DNA from: Streptomyces griseus
Lineage (GTDB): Bacteria; Actinomycetota; Actinomycetes; Streptomycetales; Streptomycetaceae
Assembly (NCBI RefSeq): GCF_900460065.1
Contig: NZ_UAVD01000019.1
Span: 1-64,000, forward strand
Direction: 5' to 3'
Length of the DNA stretch: 64,000 bases
The notes beneath the pieces were generated by a model, which did no database searches, was not told the DNA's origin, and saw only the letters and a program-made list of their open reading frames with translations. Numbering within the stretch: position 1 is the first letter of the stretch; each line of letters begins with the position of its first letter. Made by a program: the position numbers and the translations under genes. Shown piece by piece: positions 43,506 to 50,468 of this stretch.

Positions 43506-44669
43506 GTGCAGAATGGCGGAGTGACAGGCGATTACCAGGAACTGGTCGACGAGATCTCCGCGCTCCTCGACGCCCCGGCCACCCTGGAGAACCGGGACTT
43601 CGGCCTGGTCGCCTTCGGAGCCCACGACAGCGACGACGACAGTGCGATGGACCCGGTCCGCACCCGATCGATCCTGACCCGCCGCTCCACGCCCGCCGTG
43701 CGCGCCTGGTTCGAGGGGTTCGGCATCACCCGGGCGACCGGGCCCGTCCGGATCCCCGCCGCCCCCGAGGCCGGGGTCTTCCGGGACCGCATCTGCCTGC
43801 CGGTACGCCATCGGGGTGTCGTCCTCGGTTACGTCTGGCTCCTCGACGCCGACCCCGGCCCGAGCGACGAGCGGCTGAACGCCGCGATGGAGGTCGCCGC
43901 CCGGATCGGGGCGCTGCTCTCCGACGAGGCGCGGGCGGGCGCGGACCTGTCGCGGGAGTTCGGCGCGGCGCTCACGGCGGGCCCCGGCCGGCAGCGCGAC
44001 ACCGCGGTCGCCGCGCTCGGCGAGGCCCTGGGCCAGGACGCGGACGGGCTGCACACCGTGCTCTGCGTGACCCCGTGGGCGGATGACACGCCCGCGGTAC
44101 GCGGGGTGGCCTCGGCGGCCGCCCTGGCGACGGTCGCCGCACCGGGGGGAGCCGGGCCGCTGTCACTGGCCGCGCTCGTCCGGCTGCGCGCGCCGGACCG
44201 CCTCGACCCGGCCCTGAGCGCCGCGGACCGGTTGCGCGCCGACGCGGGCCCGGCCGCCACCGGGGGGATCGCCACGCCGCGCCGGGGCCTGGACGGGCTG
44301 ACGGTCTCCTGGCGGGAGGCCACGGCGTCCGCCCGCGCGGCCCGCGCCGAGCCCCGCCTCGGCCCGGTCGCCCGGTGGTCGGCGATCGGCCCGTACCGCC
44401 TGCTGACCGCCCTCCCGGGCGCCGCCGACGCCCCCGGGGACCCGGTGGTCGCCCCGCTGCTGACCCCGCCGCACCGGGAGCTGGCGCACACCGCCGAGGT
44501 GTTCCTGGACCACGCGGGCCAGGCGGGCCGGACGGCCGCCGCGCTGGGCATCCACCGCCAGACGCTGTACTACCGGCTCTCCCGGATCCAGCAGATCACC
44601 GGCCTCGACCTGAACGACGGCGAGGACCGGCTGCTGCTGCACATGGCGGTGAAGCGGGCCCGACTGTAG
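43506..44669 (+). CDS. PucR-family regulator, probable proline-catabolism activator
   Basis: A 387-residue PucR-type regulator. The N-terminal GAF-like sensor ([17 protein letters not shown] and [17 protein letters not shown]) is followed by a linker and the C-terminal helix-turn-helix block [20 protein letters not shown]. Position and orientation match the PutR regulator of proline utilisation in Streptomyces. The GTG at 43506 has AAAGG upstream, while GTG 43521 is an alternative. It likely activates the divergent proline dehydrogenase/P5C dehydrogenase operon in response to proline. Confidence 0.87.
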   Translation: MQNGGVTGDYQELVDEISALLDAPATLENRDFGLVAFGAHDSDDDSAMDPVRTRSILTRRSTPAVRAWFEGFGITRATGPVRIPAAPEAGVFRDRICLPVRHRGVVLGYVWLLDADPGPSDERLNAAMEVAARIGALLSDEARAGADLSREFGAALTAGPGRQRDTAVAALGEALGQDADGLHTVLCVTPWADDTPAVRGVASAAALATVAAPGGAGPLSLAALVRLRAPDRLDPALSAADRLRADAGPAATGGIATPRRGLDGLTVSWREATASARAARAEPRLGPVARWSAIGPYRLLTALPGAADAPGDPVVAPLLTPPHRELAHTAEVFLDHAGQAGRTAAALGIHRQTLYYRLSRIQQITGLDLNDGEDRLLLHMAVKRARL

Positions 44670-44721
44670 GGCCGGGACACGGCGAAGACCGGGGCAGCCC
44701 CTCGGGGAGCGTGCGGATCGG

Positions 44722-45504
44722 TCACTTGCCGAAGCGGCGTTCCCGGTTCGCGTACGAGCGCAGCGCGCGCAGGAAGTCCACGTGGCGGAAGGCCGGCCAG
44801 TAGCAGTCCACCCAGTGCATCTCGGCGTAGGCGGACTGCCAGAGCAGGAAGCCGGACAGCCGCTGCTCCCCGGAGGTGCGGATGATGAAGTCGGTGTGGT
44901 CGGAGACGGGCGAGTAGAGGTGCCGGGAGATGTCGTCGATCCCGAACCGGGCGGCCAGTTCGGCCGGGTCGCCGCCGGCCGCGATGTGCTCCTCGAAGGC
45001 ACTCCGCACGGCGTCGACGATCTCGCGCCGGCCACCGTAGCCGACCGCCACGTCCACCTTGAGGCCGCCGCGCCCGGCCGTGGCGGCGGTGGCCTCCTTG
45101 AACACCCGGGCGCTGGCGGCGGGCAGCATGTCGAGCGAGCCGATCGCCCGGACCTCCCAGTCGCGGCCCTCGGCGGTGATGTCCCGGACGGTCTCCTCGA
45201 TGACCTCGATCAGCGGGCCGAGCTCCTCGGCGGGGCGGCCCAGGTTGTCGTCGGAGAGCATGAAGAGGGTCACGTGCTCGATCCCGGCGGCCGTGCACCA
45301 GCCCAGGAACGTGGTGACCTTGGCGCCGCCCGCCCGGTAGCCCTCCCGGACGTCCGTGTGCCCGGCCTTCCGGGCCCAGCGCCGGTTGCCGTCGACCATG
45401 ATCCCCACGTGCTGGGGGCGCGGCAGGCCCACCAGGGTGGCGGCGAGCCGGCGCTCGTACACCGCTTCGATGGGCCGTCGGAGGAACAGGGGAAGCAGCT
45501 TCAT
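44722..45504 (-). CDS. cis-Prenyltransferase (UppS-like isoprenyl diphosphate synthase)
   Basis: A 260-residue Z-isoprenyl diphosphate synthase. The catalytic aspartate motif is HVGIMVDGNRRWARKAG, the hydrophobic cleft segment VTLFMLSDDNLGRP, and the C-terminal isopentenyl-diphosphate-binding region IIRTSGEQRLSGFLLWQSAY followed by WPAFRHVDFLRALRSYANRERRFG. Such enzymes make undecaprenyl or shorter lipid carriers for cell wall synthesis; chain length is not predictable from sequence. Streptomyces usually has two of these. It converges with the PucR gene. Confidence 0.9.
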   Translation of the reverse strand: MKLLPLFLRRPIEAVYERRLAATLVGLPRPQHVGIMVDGNRRWARKAGHTDVREGYRAGGAKVTTFLGWCTAAGIEHVTLFMLSDDNLGRPAEELGPLIEVIEETVRDITAEGRDWEVRAIGSLDMLPAASARVFKEATAATAGRGGLKVDVAVGYGGRREIVDAVRSAFEEHIAAGGDPAELAARFGIDDISRHLYSPVSDHTDFIIRTSGEQRLSGFLLWQSAYAEMHWVDCYWPAFRHVDFLRALRSYANRERRFGK

Positions 45505-45586
45505 GTCCCCACTCCATCACAGGGCCGTCGGCGCCGGAGCGCCCGGCCGACGCTCCCGGACGTCTCCGCCGCCATCCCGCGGGTCC

Positions 45587-46117
45587 TCACAACGGGCTGT
45601 CCCTGTCGTCCGGTTCGGTGATCGGACGGTCGCTGACCAGGGCGGCCAGCACCGGCGGGGCGTCGCCGTCGCTGTGCCCCACGGTCAGGGCGATCCACCG
45701 GCCACCGGGAGCGAGCGGCCCCCAGACCACCAGGTCCCCGTAGAGGTCCTTGGCGAACAGCGCCTCGAACAACGGCTCCACGGGCGCCCCGGCCTCCCAC
45801 CGCAGCAGCGCCACGTGCAGCCGCACCGTCCGGTACGGGTCCCAGCCTCCGCCCAACGCCTCCGCCACCTCGGCCGGCCGGCGCTCGGCGGCCTCCACGG
45901 CGTCGTTCCACTCGGGGGCGTACACGCCGGTGAGGGAGGGCCCCTCCCAGAGCGGCACGATCCGGAAGCCCTCCCCGACGACGGCCGTCCACGCGCCGGT
46001 GACCGGGTCGCCCTCGTCGGTGGTGGGGCCGGTCGCCGGGACCGGGGCGGCGAGGAGCCCGGCCACCTCCGCCGCCGCACGCCCGGCGTCGAAGTCCTCG
46101 CCGGCCCGGGAGGTCAC
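45587..46117 (-). CDS. Hypothetical protein coupled to Imm52-like gene
   Basis: A 176-residue soluble acidic protein of unknown family. It starts with GTG 46117, overlapping the Imm52-like stop as GTGA, so the two are translationally coupled. Recognisable stretches are FRIVPLWEGPSLTGVYAPEW and GRWIALTVGHSDGDAPPVLA. I do not identify a domain. The coupling suggests a second immunity factor or an accessory of the toxin-immunity island. Confidence 0.65.
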   Translation of the reverse strand: MTSRAGEDFDAGRAAAEVAGLLAAPVPATGPTTDEGDPVTGAWTAVVGEGFRIVPLWEGPSLTGVYAPEWNDAVEAAERRPAEVAEALGGGWDPYRTVRLHVALLRWEAGAPVEPLFEALFAKDLYGDLVVWGPLAPGGRWIALTVGHSDGDAPPVLAALVSDRPITEPDDRDSPL

Positions 46118-46812
46118 AGGACGGCCCGGTCCATCGGGCGGGGCAGCGGAGCCAACGCCCCGGCCTCGCGCAGCCGCTGGTACACCCGCACCACGCCCGC
46201 GCTGTCGCCCGGGGCCGCGATGCTCAGCAACACCCCGCCGCCGGGCAGGGGTTCACGGACCACCTCCAGGCCGTCGGAGACGAGGGCGGCGCGGCCCGGG
46301 GAGAGATAGCCGGTCCGGCCGACGACCGGGTCGCCGACGGAGTAGCCGGCGTCGTCCTCCAGCGCGTCCAGCACGTCGTCGTCGCTCACGTCGCCGAAGT
46401 CCGGTTCCCACACCCGGGCGACGAGGGACAGGAGCACCTCCTCGGGAACCACGGCCTCGTCCGGGGCGTGCAGGATGATCGCGAGCGACTGGAGCAGGAA
46501 CTCCGGCGTCCCGCCGGCCAGTCCGCTGACCTCGGCCTCCCAGCCGGGCGCCCCGGTGCCGACGAGCCGCAGCCCGGTGCCCGTGAGGTCCGACCAGTCG
46601 GCCGCGCCCTGGGCGGTGCGGAGCGCCCCGAGCAGGGTGTCCCCGTCGGGGGTGAAAGCGGTGGCGGGACCGTTCCCGTGGACCTGGCTCCAGGCGTCGG
46701 CCGCCTGCGGGACCAGCTCGGCGAGCCCGTCGAGGGTCCGCAGCCACCGTTCGGCGAGCGCCTCCGCCGGCTCGGGCCGGGGCCCCCAGAAACCCCGCAC
46801 TACACGTCGCAT
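46114..46812 (-). CDS. Imm52-like polymorphic-toxin immunity protein
   Basis: A 232-residue protein whose start VVRGFWGPRPEPAEALAERW and segment TPDGDTLLGALRTAQGAADW recall immunity protein family Imm52, which (from memory) accompanies Tox-REase-5 toxins. It lacks a signal peptide, as expected for cytoplasmic neutralisation. ATG 46812 has GGAGGAG eight bases upstream. It is on the same strand as the toxin gene at 50469-52967 but 3.6 kb away, separated by two plus-strand STAND-system genes. The Imm52 assignment needs a profile search. Confidence 0.6.
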   Translation of the reverse strand: MRRVVRGFWGPRPEPAEALAERWLRTLDGLAELVPQAADAWSQVHGNGPATAFTPDGDTLLGALRTAQGAADWSDLTGTGLRLVGTGAPGWEAEVSGLAGGTPEFLLQSLAIILHAPDEAVVPEEVLLSLVARVWEPDFGDVSDDDVLDALEDDAGYSVGDPVVGRTGYLSPGRAALVSDGLEVVREPLPGGGVLLSIAAPGDSAGVVRVYQRLREAGALAPLPRPMDRAVL

Positions 46813-46898
46813 GCCTGTCTCTCCTCCGTCGGCCGGCCCACAGCGCGCGGTTCACCCGGCGGGACGACGGCCGGGATCACCACGCGTGCAGGCTACTA

Positions 46899-46970
46899 GG
46901 GCGTGTTGCGAACGGAGCGCCGTCCGCCCGGAGGACGTCGCCGAGCAGGCGGGACTTTCGCAACACGCCC
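46899..46970. repeat. 72-bp palindromic repeat element
   Basis: 14-bp perfect inverted ends GGGCGTGTTGCGAA and complement (46957-46970) around 44 bp, non-coding. It resembles short dispersed palindromic elements of Streptomyces as I recall them. It abuts the part-copy of the 162-bp element. Confidence 0.6.
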
Positions 46971-46972
46971 CA

Positions 46973-47032
46973 AGGGCTGTCCCACACATCCCGGCGGGCG
47001 CACGACAACGGCCTCCGCAGGGCCTCGCCGCG
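46973..47032. repeat. Diverged part-copy of the 162-bp inverted-repeat element
   Basis: The first 32 bases match the reverse complement of the right end of 5705-5866 at 28 positions (AGGGCTGTCCC, then TCCCGGCGGGCGCACG), and CCTCGCCGCG matches further in. The other end of the element is missing. Confidence 0.6.
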
Positions 47033-47125
47033 ACAGCGCCGCGCCATCGCGGGAAACGGCCACCGGACGATCGGCACGCGTCCTATTCTCGTCGCCAGGA
47101 GGGTAGTCGGGGCTGCGAGGGGGAC

Positions 47126-47551
47126 ATGATGGATCCGATCACTGTGGCAGGACTGGCCGGGACCGCGCTGGTGGGGGCCATGGCCACCGACGCCTGGCAG
47201 CAGACGCGCGACGGGGTCGTCGCCCTGTGGCGGCGCGTCCACCCCGAGCGCGCCCAGGAGGTGGATCAGGAGCTGACGCGGCTCCACTCGATCGTCGGGG
47301 AACGCGGAACAGCCGAGGTCGAAGCGGCGATGACGCAGCTGTGGCAGCTCCGCCTGCGCGATCTGCTCCTGGCAGACCCGGCGCTCACCGCGGAGCTCAC
47401 CACCCGGCTGGCCGCCCTTGCCGACGAGATGACCGCGCGGGGCGCGTCCCCGGACACCCAGGTCGTCGGCAGTCAGCACCTGGAGGCCCACGCCTCCGAG
47501 AGCGGCCGGGTCTACCAGGCCGCGCGGGACATGCACATCACCGAGAGCTGA
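47126..47551 (+). CDS. Small helical partner of a STAND ATPase
   Basis: A 141-residue protein. It has a hydrophobic N-terminal helix (VAGLAGTALVGAMATDAWQQ), a helical middle, and ends with SESGRVYQAARDMHITES. The motif GRVYQAARD recurs near the N-terminus of the next gene's protein. Such short GxVxQAxRD tags are shared among partners of actinobacterial STAND ATPases, where N-terminal effector-associated modules pair through homotypic contacts. Start ATG 47126 follows GAGGGGG. It ends 13 bases before the ATPase gene, so it forms an operon with it. Confidence 0.7.
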   Translation: MMDPITVAGLAGTALVGAMATDAWQQTRDGVVALWRRVHPERAQEVDQELTRLHSIVGERGTAEVEAAMTQLWQLRLRDLLLADPALTAELTTRLAALADEMTARGASPDTQVVGSQHLEAHASESGRVYQAARDMHITES

Positions 47552-47564
47552 GGGGCGCCGGCTC

Positions 47565-50447
47565 ATGGGTGAGCGGGGCACGGCGGAGGGCCCACCGATC
47601 CCGCCCGCTCCCCCTGCGGGCGGCGGGCCGGGGCCCGGGCCGGGTGCCGGGCCCTCCCCGGGAGCGGATGCCGCCGGAGCGGGCCCCGTCCGGCTGGACG
47701 CCTTCGCGCCGGGCGGCCGGGTCTACCAAGCCGCCCGGGACCTGTACGTCTCGGAGGCCCACCACGTCGGGCCGGCCGGGCCCCTGGCCGTCGTCGAACC
47801 CGTGCTGCCCACCGACGAAGCGGCGGCCGAGGTGTTCGTGGGCCGGGGCACGGAGGTACGGGAGGTTCTGGCCGTGCTCGACCCGGCCCACGGCGCCACC
47901 GGCATGATCGTCGCCTCGTCCGTCGCGGGGCTCGCCGGCATCGGCAAGACCGCCCTCGCCCGCTCCTGCGCCGCCGAGGCCGTGGGGCGGGGCTGGTACG
48001 CGGGCGGCGCCGTGTTCGTCGACCTCAACGGCTACGCGCGCGACCCCGCCGACCAGGTCATGCCCGAGCACGTTTTCGCCCCCATGCTCCACGCCCTCGG
48101 CTTCCGGGGCCGTCCGGCCGACTCCCCCGCCGGGCAGGCGGCCCAGTACCACCGGATGCTGGCCGACCGGGCCGCCGAGGGCCGCCCGGTCCTGCTCGTC
48201 CTCGACAACGCGTCCAGCACCGCCCAGATCGCCGGCCTCATGCCCCGCTCCCGGGCCCACCGCACCCTCATCACCTCACGCCACACCCTGGTGACACGAG
48301 GCTCCCGCACCCTCGAACTCGGCGCCCTGTCACCCGCCGGTGCGCGGGCCCTCGTCGAGGAGCAGCTTCAGTTCCTCTCCCCCGGCGGGACCCGCACCGG
48401 ACAGGACGCCACGGGCACGGAGCGCCTCTGCCGCCTGTGCGGCCATCTTCCGCTGGCGCTGCACATCGCCACGGCCCTCCTCGCCCGCGATCCGGACCTG
48501 ACGCCGTCGGACCTCGCGGACGAACTCGCCCGCGCACGCCACAGACTGGACGTCCTCGACGACGGGGAGCGGGCGGTGCGCGCCGCGTTCGAGCTCTCCT
48601 ACCGCCGGCTGACGCCCAAGCAGGCGCGCATGTTCCGCCTGCTGCCCGTCAACCCCGGGCCGCACATCGCCACGGACGCCGTCGCACGCCTCGTCGACCT
48701 GGCCGACGACCAGGCCGTCGGGCTGATCCGGGAGCTGGCCCGCGCCCATGTCGTCGAACGGGTGGGCAACGGAGTCTGGCGACAGCACGACCTCATGCGC
48801 GCCTACGCCATCGAACTGCTCGGCCACCACGGCGACGACCAGGGCGCGGCCTCCAGCCGGCTCATCGAGCACTACATAGCCCTGGCGGCCGACGCCCTGG
48901 CGGCCCTGCACGGCGAGGGGTCCGCCACCTCCTTCCCCACGGTGGAGGCCGCACTGGCCTGGTGCGACCGTGAGCACCCCAACCTCCAGGCCGCGACCTC
49001 GATGGCCGCGACCTTCGGCGACGACGACGGCGCCCTGCGCATCCAGGAGACCCTGATCGCGCTGTACGCCCATCGCGGACAGACCGCCGAATGGGAGTCC
49101 GCCGCCCGGGCGGCCGTGAGCTTCGCGAGGGAGGCGAAGGACCACCCCGGCCGGTCCCGCGCACTGCACCAGGTGATGGTCGCCCTGGAACGCGCGGGAC
49201 GCCGGGCCGAAGCGGTGGCGGCGGCAGGGGCGTTGCTGCGCTTTCAGCACGTGGTCGTCGAGGCGGCCTCCCGGGCCGAGCATCCCCTCGACTGCCAGCG
49301 CCTCCTCCAGCACGCCGTCGCCGCGGTGGCGGAGAGCGGGCGCCTGCTCGGCGACCGTGAGGACTGGCTGCTGCACACACGGCGCGCCGACATCGCGCGG
49401 GTGGCGAACGCCCGTCGCCTGGACGAGTCCTTCCAGGAGATCGGCCCACGACCGCCACGTCGCCCGGCGGTGCCGGACACCGAGGACGTGCCGGACGGGG
49501 ACTTCCGGGAAGCCGCCCCACGACGACCGCACCGCCCGCCCGGGCCGCCCGCCGAAGAGGAGGTACCCGACGTCGCCGTGGAGGCGACGCGGTGGGCCCG
49601 AGAAGCTCTGGACCGCCTGGCGGAGCACTCCCCCGGAATCGCCCACACGGTCGCCGGGGCCGCCCCCGCGCAGAGGGCGGCCCGGCGCGCGCTGTCCCTG
49701 ATCCCCGAGGGCCTGCGGCCGGAGGACGCCGACGACTGGCGGGGGGTGTGCGCACTGCTGGCGCGCTTCGCCGCGGCACGGCTCGCGGGCGGCCCGACGT
49801 CGCGCGACGCGGGGCGGCTCGCCCAGCAGAACTGGTCCTCGCTGGTCCTGCCCCATGTGGCGAGCACGTACGAGATCGCCGTGCTGGCCCACCGACGCGT
49901 CAACGACGCGGCGGCCCAGGTGCGCCTGTACACCGACCTCGCGGAAGAGAGCTTCCGGTCCGGGGCCTACCCCCTGGCCGTCACGTGCCGGCTCGCGGCG
50001 GCCGGGATCGCGGAAGCGACGGGCGACGAGGGCGGCCAGGGCGAGGCCCTCTCCGCCGCCGCGCACGCCAACCTGCTGCTGGCGAACCACGAGGAGGCCG
50101 CCCGGTTGGCCGAGAGGGCCGCCCCCCTCCTCACCGCCGCGAAGCGCCCCGGGCCCGCGGGACGGGCGCTCACCACCCTGGCGAACGCCCGGTACAGCCT
50201 GAACTCCCCGGCCCGGGCGCTCTCCGCCGCCCTCCGGGCCGATGCACTCACAGCGTCGGCGGACGATCTGCCGGGCCGCACGGCGGCGCTCCTCGTCCTG
50301 GGTCTCGCACAACGCGACACCGGCCGCGCCGCCGACTCCGCCGCCTCCTGGCAGAGGGCGCTGCGCATCGCCCGGGCCCTCAAGGACCCCTACCTGACCC
50401 CCAGCACGGAGTCCTTCCTCAGGAGCGTGGGCCACCTGGGCGGCTGA
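47565..50447 (+). CDS. NB-ARC/STAND ATPase with TPR-like repeats
   Basis: A 960-residue signal-transduction ATPase of the STAND (NB-ARC) class. A disordered Gly/Pro N-terminus and the tag GRVYQAARDLYVSE (about residues 52-65) precede the P-loop SSVAGLAGIGKTALARSCAA near residue 119-138, Walker B LLVLDNASSTAQ and the GLPL-like GHLPLALHI. A winged helix follows (ARAHVVERVGNGVWRQHDLM), then about 500 residues of helical TPR-like repeats (for example AARLAERAAPLLTAAKRPG). No DNA-binding domain of the AfsR type is visible. Such proteins are multi-subunit switches, often in defence or stress signalling. It converges with the toxin gene with 21 bases between stops. Confidence 0.87.
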   Translation: MGERGTAEGPPIPPAPPAGGGPGPGPGAGPSPGADAAGAGPVRLDAFAPGGRVYQAARDLYVSEAHHVGPAGPLAVVEPVLPTDEAAAEVFVGRGTEVREVLAVLDPAHGATGMIVASSVAGLAGIGKTALARSCAAEAVGRGWYAGGAVFVDLNGYARDPADQVMPEHVFAPMLHALGFRGRPADSPAGQAAQYHRMLADRAAEGRPVLLVLDNASSTAQIAGLMPRSRAHRTLITSRHTLVTRGSRTLELGALSPAGARALVEEQLQFLSPGGTRTGQDATGTERLCRLCGHLPLALHIATALLARDPDLTPSDLADELARARHRLDVLDDGERAVRAAFELSYRRLTPKQARMFRLLPVNPGPHIATDAVARLVDLADDQAVGLIRELARAHVVERVGNGVWRQHDLMRAYAIELLGHHGDDQGAASSRLIEHYIALAADALAALHGEGSATSFPTVEAALAWCDREHPNLQAATSMAATFGDDDGALRIQETLIALYAHRGQTAEWESAARAAVSFAREAKDHPGRSRALHQVMVALERAGRRAEAVAAAGALLRFQHVVVEAASRAEHPLDCQRLLQHAVAAVAESGRLLGDREDWLLHTRRADIARVANARRLDESFQEIGPRPPRRPAVPDTEDVPDGDFREAAPRRPHRPPGPPAEEEVPDVAVEATRWAREALDRLAEHSPGIAHTVAGAAPAQRAARRALSLIPEGLRPEDADDWRGVCALLARFAAARLAGGPTSRDAGRLAQQNWSSLVLPHVASTYEIAVLAHRRVNDAAAQVRLYTDLAEESFRSGAYPLAVTCRLAAAGIAEATGDEGGQGEALSAAAHANLLLANHEEAARLAERAAPLLTAAKRPGPAGRALTTLANARYSLNSPARALSAALRADALTASADDLPGRTAALLVLGLAQRDTGRAADSAASWQRALRIARALKDPYLTPSTESFLRSVGHLGG

Positions 50448-50468
50448 GATGTGCCCACGGCCTCCTGC

